A stretch of DNA of 64,000 nt, taken from positions 1-64,000 of the forward strand of contig CAZRHH010000006.1 in the NCBI GenBank assembly GCA_964599885.1. Reading direction: 5' to 3'. The DNA is from CAZRHH01 sp964599885. GTDB taxonomy: Bacteria > Chloroflexota > Dehalococcoidia > DSTF01 > JACRBR01. The notes beneath the pieces were generated by a model. It searched no databases. It saw only the letters and a program-made list of their open reading frames with translations, and was not told the DNA's origin. The first letter of the stretch is position 1; each line of letters opens with the position of its first letter. A program made the translations under genes and the position numbers. Shown here piece after piece: positions 36,405 through 46,029 of this stretch.

Positions 36405-39374
36405 CTAGTCGCGACCCTGGAGGAAGGCTTCGCGGTCGCGCCACTTCGCTGCCTCGCCGGGATCACCAAGCCGTTGGTACGCCTGCGCTAGCGCCTCGTG
36501 GGCCTGTGGCAGGTAGGCCCAGCGATAGTCGTCGAGTGCTGCGAGCATCAATTGCACGGCGTCAGCGTAGTCCTCGCGTCGCATCGCGATCAAGGCAAGG
36601 TCGCGTTCCGCGAAGCCAAGTCGCAGATCATACGTGTCCGATGCGCGCGCGATTCGTACGACCTCCTCAAGCTGTTCCTCGGCAGCATCATCGTCGTTCA
36701 GGGCCACGAGTGACTGCGCCAGATCGTGACGGATGTAGCTGGCGTCCGGATCGTCCACAACCGCGTCCATGAGGATCCGCGAGGCGGCATCGTGCTCGCC
36801 CGCCGCCTGATACGCGAGACCGGCCTGGTGCAGGATCTCCGCTGCTTTGCCGGGATCGGTTTCGCGAACCTCGCGTGCGTCCGATTCGGTGAGTGCGATC
36901 ACGTCGGTCAGAAGGATGTCGCCAGGAACCGGGCCGACGGTCTTGCCCGCTGCGAGCCCGAGCCGGCGCTGCAGCGCGTGCAGCAGCGGCGCGTCTTCAC
37001 CGACCGTCGCGCCCGGGGCGTAGGCCCGATCGAGCGCGACGCCGCCATCGGGGGCCGCGACCCACGCCGGATCGCGCGCGTTCGACGGACTGACGCGCAA
37101 TCCCGCCGCGATCGCCGCTTCCCCGCCGGCGGTGTCCCCGTTCGTGATCAGAAGCAAGCCCAGCGGGGTGTAAGGATCGGCGTTGAGCAGCTGCCACGCG
37201 TCCTGTTCGGTGCCCTGCCGAAAGTAGCGCTCCGCGGCCACGACGTCACCCTGGAGCCACGAGAGTTCTCCGAGACGGACGGCGATCGCGCCCGTGCGCG
37301 GCGCACGCGCCGACGCGGCGCGCGTGTGTGCGAGCGCGCCGGCGATGTCGCCTTGCCGGAGATCGATGTTCGCGAGCGCCATCCGCGACCCGATATCCAG
37401 CGGATCGAACACGCCGGCAATCCGGAATGCGTCGGCGGCGGCGGCGTCATCGCCGGTGGCGAGATGGTCGCGCGCTGCGGCGGTTGCCGCGAGCGAGCCG
37501 ATCGGCCGCACGACGAAGACGAGCAACGCAAGGCCTAACGCCAATCCGCCGAATGCCCGCGCTAACTGCGGCGACAGCCATCGCGGCATCGAGAGCGCGG
37601 CTTCGCCATTCTGTGAGCGCGCGCTGGTGACGATCGCGAGTGCGATCCACGCGGGGAGCGGCAGCAAGACGATCTGCACACCCACCGAACCCATCGACCA
37701 CGCCACGACGGCCACCAGCATCGCGAGCCCCGCGCGGGTGAACCATCGCTCCTCCGCCGCGCGCGTGCGCAGGATTCGCACGCCCGTCAGCGCCGCGGCC
37801 ACCGCCCCGGCGGCCAGCGCCCCTAGGCCGGCCACGCCCATTCCTTCGGCGACGTCGAGAAGCAGATTGTGCGGGTGCCCGACGAACAGGAAGCGCCACT
37901 GTGTGGTGTCGTGCCCGAGTAGGCGCCGCCGTTCCAGTACCTGCGAAATGTCACGCGTCGGAAAGTCTGGAACGTATCGCGCTCGGGGCACGTAATTGCT
38001 CGGCCCGACACCGAGAAGCGGATTGGCGCGCGTGTCGCGCAGCGAAGCTTCCCACAGGTCGACGCGTGAGCGCCCGGTTGATGGATCTTCGAGTGTGTAG
38101 CGCAGACCGTTGCGCGTATGATCTGGCACCGCGTACGCGGCGATGACGATTAGCGCGATGGCGGCGAGCAAGGCCACGGGCGCAAGTCGCCGACGCGCAG
38201 CGACCACTGCATCGTGCTGCCTTGTCAACGCCAGCGTCGCCAGCACCAGCAGCCCACACGCGAGTCCGAGCAGCGACCCGACGGAGTACGTCACGATCAG
38301 CGCCGGGACCAGTAGCGCCAGCATCGCGACACCCGCCCACCGCGCCACCGGATCGCGAAAACGCGGCATCGCGCCCGCGATCAACAGGATGCCGAGCGTG
38401 AATGACAGGCCGAGCGGGTTCACTTCCACGCCGGACGCCAGCTCCAGCCGATTTCCGATCGCGTAGGAGACGCCCATAGCGATAGCGATATCCACCAGCT
38501 TGTAGATGACGAACGCAGCCACTGCGACGGCGGGCGCAACGATCGCCGACCAAATGAGCCAACGCGGTCGATCCTTATGCAGCGCGTCGAAGAGCACGAT
38601 GGCCAGCACGGCAAGCGCGAGCATCTTGCCCGACGTGTTCAGCGACGCGCCCCGCAGTTCGCCAAACGCGGTCGCCACGAATGCCGCAAGCACGAATAAC
38701 CCGAGTGGTACGGCGATCCACAGCGTCGAGCGCGGCAGTGGACGTGCGTTGCCGCCGAGCGGTGCGTATCGCAGGAGCGCAAGCGCAGCCGCCATCAATA
38801 CCAGTGGCGGCACGACCGCAGGCCCGCTGAGCGAGCGCTCGTACATCACCGACAGAAAGACGATTTGCGCGGCCAGCATCGTCTCGACAAGGCGACCCTT
38901 TACGATGCCGTACCAGCCGCAGAAGGCGCTGACCGCGCAGAGCACGATCGCGAAGTACGCGTGCTGGTCGGCGTGCAGCCCGGGCATCGAATCGGGGGAG
39001 GATGGTGTAAACGACGCGACCGCAGGCGAGGCATCGAACGCGAATACGGTGTAGGCCGCGAGGACGACAGGAACGAACAGATGGCCCGGCCCGATCTGCA
39101 GCGTCGCGCGGTCAGCCCGCTGCATGCCGGCGCGAACGGCGACGCCGCCACACCAGAAGACGAACGCCCCGGCCAGGATCAGCGGTGCGCGCGACGTCTG
39201 TTGAGGAACGAGGAGGCACAGTAAGAGCAGGGCGACGATCGCGAACCCGAAGTAGAGCCAATGCGCCACCGCGACCGTACTTAACGTCACCGCCGTCTTT
39301 CGCGGCGACGCCGATGATTGCGTGGTTGTGCCGGCGGTGGCGCTATCTGGCGCGAGCGTGGGATCGCCCGCCAT
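36405..39374 (-). CDS. O-antigen ligase/polymerase family protein with C-terminal TPR domain, copy 1
   Basis: The 989-residue protein is in two halves. Residues 30-600 have about 12 membrane helices. A large outside loop contains TLEDPSTGRSRVDLWEASLRD and LGVGPSNY and, after a spacer, GHPHNLLLDVAEGMG. This is the Wzy_C/WaaL pattern of enzymes that join or polymerise lipid-linked glycans. Residues from about 625 hold a long run of tetratricopeptide-like helices (for example LGELSWLQGDVVAAERYFRQ). The end, ALAQAYQRLGDPGEAAKW, is also TPR. TPR-tailed ligases are known in this family and often glycosylate proteins or cell-wall polymers. It starts three bases after the flippase-like stop and has a full-length paralogue at 46016. 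Confidence 0.82.
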   Translation of the reverse strand: MAGDPTLAPDSATAGTTTQSSASPRKTAVTLSTVAVAHWLYFGFAIVALLLLCLLVPQQTSRAPLILAGAFVFWCGGVAVRAGMQRADRATLQIGPGHLFVPVVLAAYTVFAFDASPAVASFTPSSPDSMPGLHADQHAYFAIVLCAVSAFCGWYGIVKGRLVETMLAAQIVFLSVMYERSLSGPAVVPPLVLMAAALALLRYAPLGGNARPLPRSTLWIAVPLGLFVLAAFVATAFGELRGASLNTSGKMLALAVLAIVLFDALHKDRPRWLIWSAIVAPAVAVAAFVIYKLVDIAIAMGVSYAIGNRLELASGVEVNPLGLSFTLGILLIAGAMPRFRDPVARWAGVAMLALLVPALIVTYSVGSLLGLACGLLVLATLALTRQHDAVVAARRRLAPVALLAAIALIVIAAYAVPDHTRNGLRYTLEDPSTGRSRVDLWEASLRDTRANPLLGVGPSNYVPRARYVPDFPTRDISQVLERRRLLGHDTTQWRFLFVGHPHNLLLDVAEGMGVAGLGALAAGAVAAALTGVRILRTRAAEERWFTRAGLAMLVAVVAWSMGSVGVQIVLLPLPAWIALAIVTSARSQNGEAALSMPRWLSPQLARAFGGLALGLALLVFVVRPIGSLAATAAARDHLATGDDAAAADAFRIAGVFDPLDIGSRMALANIDLRQGDIAGALAHTRAASARAPRTGAIAVRLGELSWLQGDVVAAERYFRQGTEQDAWQLLNADPYTPLGLLLITNGDTAGGEAAIAAGLRVSPSNARDPAWVAAPDGGVALDRAYAPGATVGEDAPLLHALQRRLGLAAGKTVGPVPGDILLTDVIALTESDAREVRETDPGKAAEILHQAGLAYQAAGEHDAASRILMDAVVDDPDASYIRHDLAQSLVALNDDDAAEEQLEEVVRIARASDTYDLRLGFAERDLALIAMRREDYADAVQLMLAALDDYRWAYLPQAHEALAQAYQRLGDPGEAAKWRDREAFLQGRD

Positions 39375-39377
39375 GCG

Positions 39378-40391
39378 TCAGTCCATGCCCGTGACGCGCG
39401 CATCGATCGGCACGGCGGCAGAAACGACAGGCAAGGATGGGCGCGACCGGCGGAGCCAGCCGAGCGCACCGGGCAACCGCGCGATCAGACCGACCGCGAA
39501 CAGCAGCACGCCCAGAGCGACGGCCGCTTCCTTCGGCTCGCCCGCCGCGGTGAACAGCACGACGAGCATCGCTTCGCGCGAGCCGAGGCCTGCGAACGAA
39601 ATCGGCACCATGACAACGAGCACCACCATCGCCGCGACCGCCGCGAGAAACACGACCGAGGCATCAAGGCTCAACGCTTCCGCCAGCAGGACGACGACAC
39701 TCACCTGCAGCACCACGACGGCGAACGATAGCGCCGAGAGCGAGGCGGCCCGTGCGCGCAGCCCGCTATAGAGCGCATGTGCCTCGACGGACTGGAAGAT
39801 GTCCGTGACCTTGCGTAGCTTGACGAGCGGACCCCGCTCGATGCGCTCGATGACCCGTGGCGCCTTCGCGATCAGGAACGCGCCGGCGCCCACAGCGGCG
39901 AACGCACCGACGCTGACAATGAGGACGATCGCCGACAGGCGATGATGGCTCGGTATGAGGTAGAGCGCGGCGAGGAACGCGACCACCAAAATCGCCAGCG
40001 TTTCCACCAGCCGGTCGAACAGAATGCTCACCGTCGAACGGCGCCAGGAGTGTCCGTCCTCCGTCATCAGCACGACCGGCGCGAACGAAGCCGCAAGTTG
40101 CGGCACCGCCGCACCGAGAAACAATCCGGCGTAGTAGATCGAGAGGTAGTCGAGGAAGTGCGGATAGTAGATGCCCGCCGCTTCGGCCGCGATACGCCAG
40201 CGCATCGCGCGGACGATCGACGCCAGAAGCATCAGCGCCGTCGCCCCCGCCATGAGGCCCAGATTGGCCTCTTGCATCGCGTCGACAGCGTCGCTGAGGA
40301 TCTGGCGGTTGAACACGAAGAGGATCGGGAAGACAAGCAACCCCGATAGGCGAAGTGCCAACGACGCGTGCTTGAGGCGCAGCCTCGGCAT
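39378..40391 (-). CDS. Flippase-like LPG-synthase transmembrane domain protein, copy 1
   Basis: This 337-residue protein belongs to the UPF0104 / lysylphosphatidylglycerol synthase TM family. It has about eight helices, a RAMRWRIAAEAAG motif after the second helix, PQLAASFAPVVL, and the family end VMVPISFAGLGSREAMLVVLF. The MprF-type synthase domain is absent. Such stand-alone proteins in glycan loci are thought to move lipid-linked substrates across the membrane, though direct proof is limited. ATG 40391 with GGAG six bases upstream is the best start; a TTG lies 12 bases earlier. It heads the minus-strand operon, and a -10-like TATACT lies 38 bp upstream. Confidence 0.82.
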   Translation of the reverse strand: MPRLRLKHASLALRLSGLLVFPILFVFNRQILSDAVDAMQEANLGLMAGATALMLLASIVRAMRWRIAAEAAGIYYPHFLDYLSIYYAGLFLGAAVPQLAASFAPVVLMTEDGHSWRRSTVSILFDRLVETLAILVVAFLAALYLIPSHHRLSAIVLIVSVGAFAAVGAGAFLIAKAPRVIERIERGPLVKLRKVTDIFQSVEAHALYSGLRARAASLSALSFAVVVLQVSVVVLLAEALSLDASVVFLAAVAAMVVLVVMVPISFAGLGSREAMLVVLFTAAGEPKEAAVALGVLLFAVGLIARLPGALGWLRRSRPSLPVVSAAVPIDARVTGMD

Positions 40392-40428
40392 GGCGTTCTC
40401 CAATGGCGATCCTGGGCGGGGTTCGGCC

Positions 40429-40434
40429 AGTATA
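40429..40434 (-). promoter_or_regulatory. Candidate -10 box of the minus-strand glycan operon
   Basis: TATACT on the minus strand lies about 38 bases before the flippase-like start. TAGCAA 17 bases upstream is a weak -35. It faces away from the TATAAT at 40542, giving a divergent promoter region in a 188-bp gap. Confidence 0.4.
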
Positions 40435-40541
40435 ACGGCAAGGCCGACGGTTTGCTACAAGGTCAAGGGCGCCGCTCAGAGCGACCGCGCAACCCGAGGA
40501 TTGAGGTTGACGTGCCGCGCTGGCTCGGCGATGACGCCGCG

Positions 40542-40547
40542 TATAAT
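40542..40547 (+). promoter_or_regulatory. Candidate -10 box of the methyltransferase gene
   Basis: A perfect TATAAT lies 32 bases before the methyltransferase start. A TTGACG lies 29 bases further up, too far to pair normally, and nothing strong sits at 16-18 bases, so activator dependence is possible. Confidence 0.4.
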
Positions 40548-40579
40548 CGAGTCCGGCCGGCACAGGAAGGGCGCAACGC

Positions 40580-41419
40580 ATGACAGAGTACAAGTATGAC
40601 GATTACTGGAGCCGCGTCGGCGAGCGGTACGCGCAGGAGGACCCGCTCGGCGCGGTGTGCTGGGATGGCGCGCCGCCGTGGTTCAACCGGTTCTTCGCGC
40701 ACTTTCAGGTGCGCGCCGTGCAGCGTGCCCTGACAGCAGAACTGGGAGCCGGCCGGCGCGATGGCATGGCGCTCGATCTTGGCTGTGGCACCGGCCGCTG
40801 GACGCGGTGGCTCGACCGCGCATGGACGCGGCCGGTCGGCGTCGACATTTCGAGGGGAATGCTCGCCGCGGCCGACCCGATCCATCCGTATGCGCTGACC
40901 GATGTCACGGCGCTGCCGTTTCGCGATGACACGTTCGATTTCGCACTCTCCGTCACCGTGCTCTTGCACCTGCCGCACGACGCGCAGGCCCGCACCATGC
41001 GTGAAGTCGCCCGCGTGCTGAAGCCGGGGGGCACGTTCCTGATACTCGAGATGGTGAACCGTGTGGCGCAGCGCGAACACGTCTTCCCGCACCCCGTACC
41101 GGAGTGGCGTTCGATGCTCGAAGGCTCCGGCTTCGCCGTGCGCCGGGCTGATGGCGAAGCGTACGCACCGCTGCTGCGCCTGGCGTTCGCAGCGGCCAAC
41201 CGGGCGTCGGCGCCGCGAGCCGATGACGGCATCGACGCGATGAAGGCGGGGGCGGAGACGAATGCCCATTCGTCGGCTATCGGCAAGCTCCCCGGCCCAG
41301 CGAAGCTGGTGGCGCGGGCCGCCGTCGCCGCCTCCTACCCGCTGGAGTACGCGCTGTCGCCCGTCCTCCCGGACTCAATGGGCCTCAACGTCTGCATCGT
41401 GGCGCGGAAGCCAGATTGA
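40580..41419 (+). CDS. Class I SAM-dependent methyltransferase
   Basis: This 279-residue cytosolic methyltransferase has motif I LDLGCGTGR at 65-73. The acidic residue after strand 2 lies in GVDISRGML, and motif II/III lies in LPFRDDTFDFALSVTVLLHLP followed by RVLKPGGTFLILEM. This is the Methyltransf_11 type and probably acts on a small molecule, lipid or sugar. The Ala/Arg-rich C-terminal extension is of unknown use. The start has an AGGAAGGG run about ten bases upstream. It is divergent from the flippase-like operon and precedes two glycosyltransferase genes. Confidence 0.85.
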   Translation: MTEYKYDDYWSRVGERYAQEDPLGAVCWDGAPPWFNRFFAHFQVRAVQRALTAELGAGRRDGMALDLGCGTGRWTRWLDRAWTRPVGVDISRGMLAAADPIHPYALTDVTALPFRDDTFDFALSVTVLLHLPHDAQARTMREVARVLKPGGTFLILEMVNRVAQREHVFPHPVPEWRSMLEGSGFAVRRADGEAYAPLLRLAFAAANRASAPRADDGIDAMKAGAETNAHSSAIGKLPGPAKLVARAAVAASYPLEYALSPVLPDSMGLNVCIVARKPD

Positions 41420-41427
41420 CGGGTGTA

Positions 41428-41457
41428 TTGACAGATTGGTGCGTTCGGGAGTAAATT
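41428..41457 (+). promoter_or_regulatory. Candidate sigma-70 type promoter
   Basis: TTGACA at 41428 and TAAATT at 41452 are separated by 18 bases, about 120 bases before the GT2 start. The -35 is perfect and the -10 matches four of six. Confidence 0.4.
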
Positions 41458-41577
41458 CCACGCACCGCGACCCCGCACGCGGCAGTCCCCGCTACGGATT
41501 TTTGGGCACGCCGGCAGCGACCTCCGCTGACCGTCGCTTTCGTATGCGCTGATGTGCCGCACCCGACTGGGGGATCT

Positions 41578-42363
41578 ATGGCGCGCGTCGTCGTCGTTAC
41601 TCCGACCTACAACGAGCGAGAGAATGTCGAGCGTCTGCTGCCGCGCTTGCTCGCGCACGGCCCCGACTATTCGGTCATCGTCGTCGACGACGGATCGCCC
41701 GACGGCACCGGCGAGTACGTGGCCGCGTACGGCGCGGAAGACGCGCGCGTCTCGTTGCTCCGTCGGGAAACGAAGAACGGCCTTGGCAGGGCGTACGTCG
41801 CCGGCTTTCACGCCGCCGCGCAGATGCCCGTGGACTACATCGTGCAGATGGATGCGGACCTCTCTCACGATCCGGATTTCGTGCCTGCGATGGTTGAGGT
41901 CGCGGAACGATCGGGCGCCGATATGGTGCTTGGCAGCCGTTACATCAAGGGCGCTCGCATCGTCAATTGGCCGCTCAAGCGCAATCTGCTCAGCCGCGCT
42001 GGGAATCTGTTCGCCCGGCTCGTCCTGGGCATGCGCGTCTCCGATTACACGACAGGGTTCACCGTGTTTCGCGCGGACTCGCTGCGGCAACTGCCGTACC
42101 AGGAGTTCGGCGCGTCAGGCTTCGCGTTCCAGCTCGAGTTCAAATACGCGATGCGGTCGCGCGGCATGAGCATCGCCGAGGTGCCGATCACGTTTACCGA
42201 GCGACACCGGGGCGTTTCCAAGATGCACGGCGGTATCGTGCTCGAAGCGCTGGCGATGGTGTGGGGTGTGCGTCGTCGCGGCCGCGCCCTGGGTATACCG
42301 CAAAACGCTGTATTGCGGCCCGCTGTCGTCGAGACGTTCGCGGGAGAGGCAGCGAGCGACTGA
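41578..42363 (+). CDS. Polyprenol monophosphomannose synthase-like GT2 glycosyltransferase
   Basis: The 261-residue soluble GT-A enzyme has YNERENVERLLP, VVDDGSPDG near 36-43, and the metal-binding DAD in QMDADLSHDPD near 92-94. GSRYIKGARIVNWP, the signature of dolichol-phosphate mannose synthases, and TGFTVFR follow. It should transfer mannose (or glucose) from a nucleotide sugar to polyprenyl phosphate, giving the lipid donor that GT-C enzymes here would use. It lacks the C-terminal membrane helices of some homologues. ATG 41578 with GGGGGAT just upstream is preferred over 41554. The next gene begins directly after its stop. Confidence 0.87.
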   Translation: MARVVVVTPTYNERENVERLLPRLLAHGPDYSVIVVDDGSPDGTGEYVAAYGAEDARVSLLRRETKNGLGRAYVAGFHAAAQMPVDYIVQMDADLSHDPDFVPAMVEVAERSGADMVLGSRYIKGARIVNWPLKRNLLSRAGNLFARLVLGMRVSDYTTGFTVFRADSLRQLPYQEFGASGFAFQLEFKYAMRSRGMSIAEVPITFTERHRGVSKMHGGIVLEALAMVWGVRRRGRALGIPQNAVLRPAVVETFAGEAASD

Positions 42364-43413
42364 GTGCATATCTTCCTGGCGACCTCCGAGGTGCCGCCGG
42401 CGAAAAACGGAATGGCCCGCGTTGCTGACAAGCTGGGCGCGGGCTTTCGTGCGCGCGGGCACAGCGTCGACCTTCTGGGCGGGTCCAATCTGCCGCGTCT
42501 GCTGCTTTCAGACGTGAGGCTGTCACCCTTGCTGCCTCACTGGGGCTGGGTACACGAGCGTGCGTCGCAAGCCGACGTGATTTCGCTGCACGGCCCCGTC
42601 CCCTCTTTCAGCGACTTCTTCCTGCTGATGAGCCGGCTCCAGGGTGGGCTGCCGCCGATCGGCTACACCCATCACATGGACATCCGCTTCCGGCGGGGCA
42701 CGCGATTCACCGATCTCTACGGCCGCCTCAATGGCCAGCTCGCCGCGCGCGCCGACACGACGATTGTCTCCACGGATGCGACGCGGCGGTCGCTCCCGAA
42801 CGGCGCGTGGCGCCGACGTACGCACGTCGTCCCGTTCGGCGTCGATCACGGTTGCGCGCAGCAGGGACTGGAACGCGAGCGTGAATTCACGTTGCTCTTC
42901 GTCGGGCAACTGCGCCCGTACAAGGGAATCGACGTGCTGCTCCGCGCGATGCGGCGCCTCCCAGACGTGCGTCTCCGCATCGTCGGCAAGGGCTATTCCG
43001 AGCAGACGTATCGTGAGATGGCTGCGCGTTTCGGGCTGGAGAACGTCGAATTCCTGGGCGGCGTGACCGATGATGAGCTCTGGCGGCTGTACGCCACCAG
43101 CCATCTCTTTGTACTGCCGTCGACGGAGATGGAGTACTTCGGGCTCGTCCTTCTCGAGGCGATGACGTCCGGCGCCGTTCCCGTCATTTCGAACATGCCG
43201 GGACCGTCGGAAGTCGTCGCCGATGCCGGCCGCATCGTGCCTCGCGGCGATGCCTCGGCGCTGGCGCGCACGATCGCCGAACTGCGCGACAGCCCGGCGA
43301 CGCTCGCGACGCTCTCCGAGAGAGCGCGCGAGCGTGCAGCACAATTTACGTGGGATGCGTGTGTGGAGCGGTACCTCGAACTGTACGAGGGAATCGTCCG
43401 GGATCGGAAATGA
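42364..43413 (+). CDS. GT4 family glycosyltransferase
   Basis: The 349-residue GT-B enzyme begins with GTG immediately after the previous stop, so translation is probably coupled. The N-terminal domain starts HIFLATSEVPPAKNGMARV. The C-terminal domain has LLFVGQLRPYKGIDVLLRAM, a nucleotide-sugar region around LRIVGKG, and the retaining-GT4 Glu motif in STEMEYFGLVLLEAM. It should add a sugar to a lipid-linked intermediate on the cytosolic side. It converges on the next methyltransferase with only three bases between. Confidence 0.88.
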   Translation: MHIFLATSEVPPAKNGMARVADKLGAGFRARGHSVDLLGGSNLPRLLLSDVRLSPLLPHWGWVHERASQADVISLHGPVPSFSDFFLLMSRLQGGLPPIGYTHHMDIRFRRGTRFTDLYGRLNGQLAARADTTIVSTDATRRSLPNGAWRRRTHVVPFGVDHGCAQQGLEREREFTLLFVGQLRPYKGIDVLLRAMRRLPDVRLRIVGKGYSEQTYREMAARFGLENVEFLGGVTDDELWRLYATSHLFVLPSTEMEYFGLVLLEAMTSGAVPVISNMPGPSEVVADAGRIVPRGDASALARTIAELRDSPATLATLSERARERAAQFTWDACVERYLELYEGIVRDRK

Positions 43414-43416
43414 GGG

Positions 43417-44238
43417 TCAGGCCGGCTTGCGCGCGACGAGGAAGAGATTGCTGCCGCTCGTCTCCTCCTCATTCACGAGACGCGCGAAGCGCGAGGTCAG
43501 CAGATCAACCATCCCGGGCGGCCGATAGACGAACCGCTTCTTCGTGAGCAAGCGGCCAACCTGCGATGGCAGCGCCGTCGGAAAGAACAAATCGAGCATC
43601 GCCGTCGCCCGGGGCGAGACGATCTCCCGGCATGTTTCGACGTTCAGCCCGAGCTGGCTCAAGCGCTCCGACCACTGCTCGCCCGACCACAGATTGATGT
43701 GGTCGAACGTCGCGTTGAGACGGTCCGCATACATCGTCGCCGCCCGGCCGAGGCCGATGCGCGAGAGGGCGCGTGGCACGCCCCACATCTCCCCAAGCGC
43801 CGCGCTCGGCACCGTAAAGGCGAATGTGCCGCCCGGGCGGAGCACGCGCACGGCTTCCGCAAGCACGTCCGCGACGTCTGGTATGTGTTCGAGGACGCTG
43901 ACGCTGAAAATCGTCTCAAACGACGCGTCTGCGAGAGGCATCCGGCGCGCATCGCACAGGATTGCGTTGCGGTACACGTCCGGGATGCGGCGCTCCAGGT
44001 CGAACCGGCGGATGTCCACCCCGACGTCGCACGGGATGCGGAAGAACGGTTCGGCGAACTCACCGAATCCGCAGCCGATATCAAGCATCGGCGGCGTTTG
44101 TTCGACGGTGCCGAGGTGCCGCGCTTCCACGGCCCGCGAGATGGCGTGGGCGATGGGCGAGGAGCGCACGTAGTCGCGAAAGTACTGGTCGCCGCTGCGG
44201 CCCGGGCCGTTGGAGCGGGCGGGGTCTCCGTGTTGCAT
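43417..44238 (-). CDS. Class I SAM-dependent methyltransferase
   Basis: This 273-residue protein has motif I MLDIGCGFGE at 51-60, GVDIRRFDLE after strand 2, ASFETIFSVSVLEHIPD and RVLRPGGTFAFTVPS. It is thus a Methyltransf_11 type, perhaps acting on a glycan or lipid intermediate of the locus. The real start is ATG 44238, with AAGGG six bases upstream. The same frame stays open far beyond it, opposite the hydrolase gene, but that extension is only an antisense artefact. It is divergent from the AlkP-superfamily gene. Confidence 0.85.
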   Translation of the reverse strand: MQHGDPARSNGPGRSGDQYFRDYVRSSPIAHAISRAVEARHLGTVEQTPPMLDIGCGFGEFAEPFFRIPCDVGVDIRRFDLERRIPDVYRNAILCDARRMPLADASFETIFSVSVLEHIPDVADVLAEAVRVLRPGGTFAFTVPSAALGEMWGVPRALSRIGLGRAATMYADRLNATFDHINLWSGEQWSERLSQLGLNVETCREIVSPRATAMLDLFFPTALPSQVGRLLTKKRFVYRPPGMVDLLTSRFARLVNEEETSGSNLFLVARKPA

Positions 44239-44296
44239 CGGTACCCTTGGTAATGTGGGCGGATCGGTCTGGTTATGGTAGTGGGACAGTGTGCGC

Positions 44297-44325
44297 TTGA
44301 CAATCCGGGTAACGGGGGATAGAAC
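44297..44325 (+). promoter_or_regulatory. Candidate sigma-70 type promoter
   Basis: TTGACA at 44297 and TAGAAC at 44320, spaced by 17 bases, lie about 50 bases before the TTG start of the hydrolase gene. Confidence 0.45.
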
Positions 44326-44376
44326 GAGGCCCGCCCTCACGGCCATTTGCGGGCATTCGTATGTTAGGAGGCATGC

Positions 44377-46029
44377 TTGCCACCGAAGGTGATCATGATC
44401 GCGCTTGACGGCGCGACGTTCGACGTCATTCGGCCGATGATCGTCGCCGGCCGGCTGCCGGCGTTCGCGCGTCTCGCCGCGCGAGGCGCTTCGGGCGATC
44501 TGCAGTCCACCTACCCGGTGATCACGCCGCCCGCATTCGCTTCGATGCTCACCGGCTGCAACCCGGGCAAGCACGGCGTCTACGATTTCTTCAGCCGTTT
44601 GCCGAACAGCTACGAGTTCGCGCCTTCCAACGCCGCGACCATCCGTGTCGAGCCGCTGCACCAGATCGCCGCGCGCCACGGGCTTCGCGCCGGCAGCATG
44701 AACCTGCCGATGACGTATCCGCCGGCGCAGATCGAGAACGGCTTCGTCGTCGCCGGCCTTGAGACGCCCCCGGGGGCGGCGTACACGTACCCGCGCGCCT
44801 TGCAACGGGAGTTGGAATCGAGCTTCGGCTACCGCATCGAGTTGGACCGCTGGTACCGCATCGGCGAAGAGCAGTCCGAAATGGATGCGATCCTCCACCT
44901 CGCCGACGTGCATCGTCGTGCAGCTCTGCATCTGCTCCGGACGCAGGACGTCGATTTCCTCGCGATTGCGCTCCGTGCGCCGGACCACGCTCAACACTAC
45001 TTCTGGCGCTTCTACGACCCCCAGCACCCCGGCTGGAACGCCGCCGATGGTGCCCGGTTTGGAGACTTCATCCCGCAAGCCTATGAGGCGTGCGACCGCG
45101 CGATCGGTGACATCGTCGAGGCAGCCGGGCCCGAAGCGACGGTCATCGTGACCAGCGACCACGGATTCGGCAGCGAAACGAAGATGGTGCACCTCAACAA
45201 CTGGCTTGAACAGCGCGGATACCTGCGCTTCAAGGGCGGCGTGGCCGGTCGCCTGAAGAAAGCCGCGTTCCGCCTCGGCTTCACGGCGGACAACGTCATC
45301 AACATCCTCTCGCGGTTGCACCTGGAGCGGCTGTTCACGGGTGTCAGCCGGACGACGAAGGCCGGCATCTTCAGCCGCCTCTTCCTCTCGTACGGTGACA
45401 TCGATTGGAGCGCGACACAGGCCTTCGCGCGCGGGCAGATCGGACAGATCATCCTCAACGTGCGCGGCCGCGAACCCGAAGGCATCGTCCCCGACGGCGA
45501 GGAGTACCGAAAAGCCCGTGCGCGCATCATCGACGACCTGATGCGGCTGCGCGATCCGGAGACGGGCGATCTGATCGTCGAACGTTGCCACGTCCGCGAG
45601 GACCTTTATGACGGAGCGATGACCGGCTCGGCGCCCGACATCGTCATCGACTGGAAAGACATGAAGTACTGGGCGTTCGATGTCATCTCGGGCGGGCGGA
45701 GCATCATCGGCCCGAACCTCGCGACCCGTTCGGGAGGACACCGCATGAACGGCATCTTCCTGGCGGCCGGCCCGAACGTCACGCCCGGTGTGGCGCTCGA
45801 TGACGCGCAGATCGTCGATGTAGCGCCGACCGTGTTGCAACTCCTGGGATTGCCGATAGCGGATCACGTAGACGGCCGCGTGTTGACGGAGATCTTCCGC
45901 GAGCGCCCGCTGGATGCGCTCCGCGAGACGGCGCCTGCAGTAACAGCGCCGGCGTACGACGACGATCCGTACAGCGCCGAAGACGAGGAGGCAGTGAAGG
46001 AACGCCTGCGCCAGCTTGGATACATCTGA
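44377..46029 (+). CDS. AlkP-superfamily hydrolase (type I phosphodiesterase/nucleotide pyrophosphatase family)
   Basis: This 550-residue enzyme has its first metal Asp11 in ALDGATFD, a predicted nucleophile Thr50 in PVITPPAFASMLTG, and His66 in GKHGVYDF. VTSDHGFG lies near 260 with the second Asp-His pair, and a late metal His lies in SGGHRMNGIFLA. The substrate may be a phosphodiester, a sulfate or a phospholipid-linked sugar. No signal peptide is visible, so export is unclear. The start is TTG: AGGAGG at 44366-44371 is five bases away from it, whereas the nearby ATG at 44373 is out of frame. Its end overlaps the next gene by 14 bases. Confidence 0.85.
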   Translation: MPPKVIMIALDGATFDVIRPMIVAGRLPAFARLAARGASGDLQSTYPVITPPAFASMLTGCNPGKHGVYDFFSRLPNSYEFAPSNAATIRVEPLHQIAARHGLRAGSMNLPMTYPPAQIENGFVVAGLETPPGAAYTYPRALQRELESSFGYRIELDRWYRIGEEQSEMDAILHLADVHRRAALHLLRTQDVDFLAIALRAPDHAQHYFWRFYDPQHPGWNAADGARFGDFIPQAYEACDRAIGDIVEAAGPEATVIVTSDHGFGSETKMVHLNNWLEQRGYLRFKGGVAGRLKKAAFRLGFTADNVINILSRLHLERLFTGVSRTTKAGIFSRLFLSYGDIDWSATQAFARGQIGQIILNVRGREPEGIVPDGEEYRKARARIIDDLMRLRDPETGDLIVERCHVREDLYDGAMTGSAPDIVIDWKDMKYWAFDVISGGRSIIGPNLATRSGGHRMNGIFLAAGPNVTPGVALDDAQIVDVAPTVLQLLGLPIADHVDGRVLTEIFRERPLDALRETAPAVTAPAYDDDPYSAEDEEAVKERLRQLGYI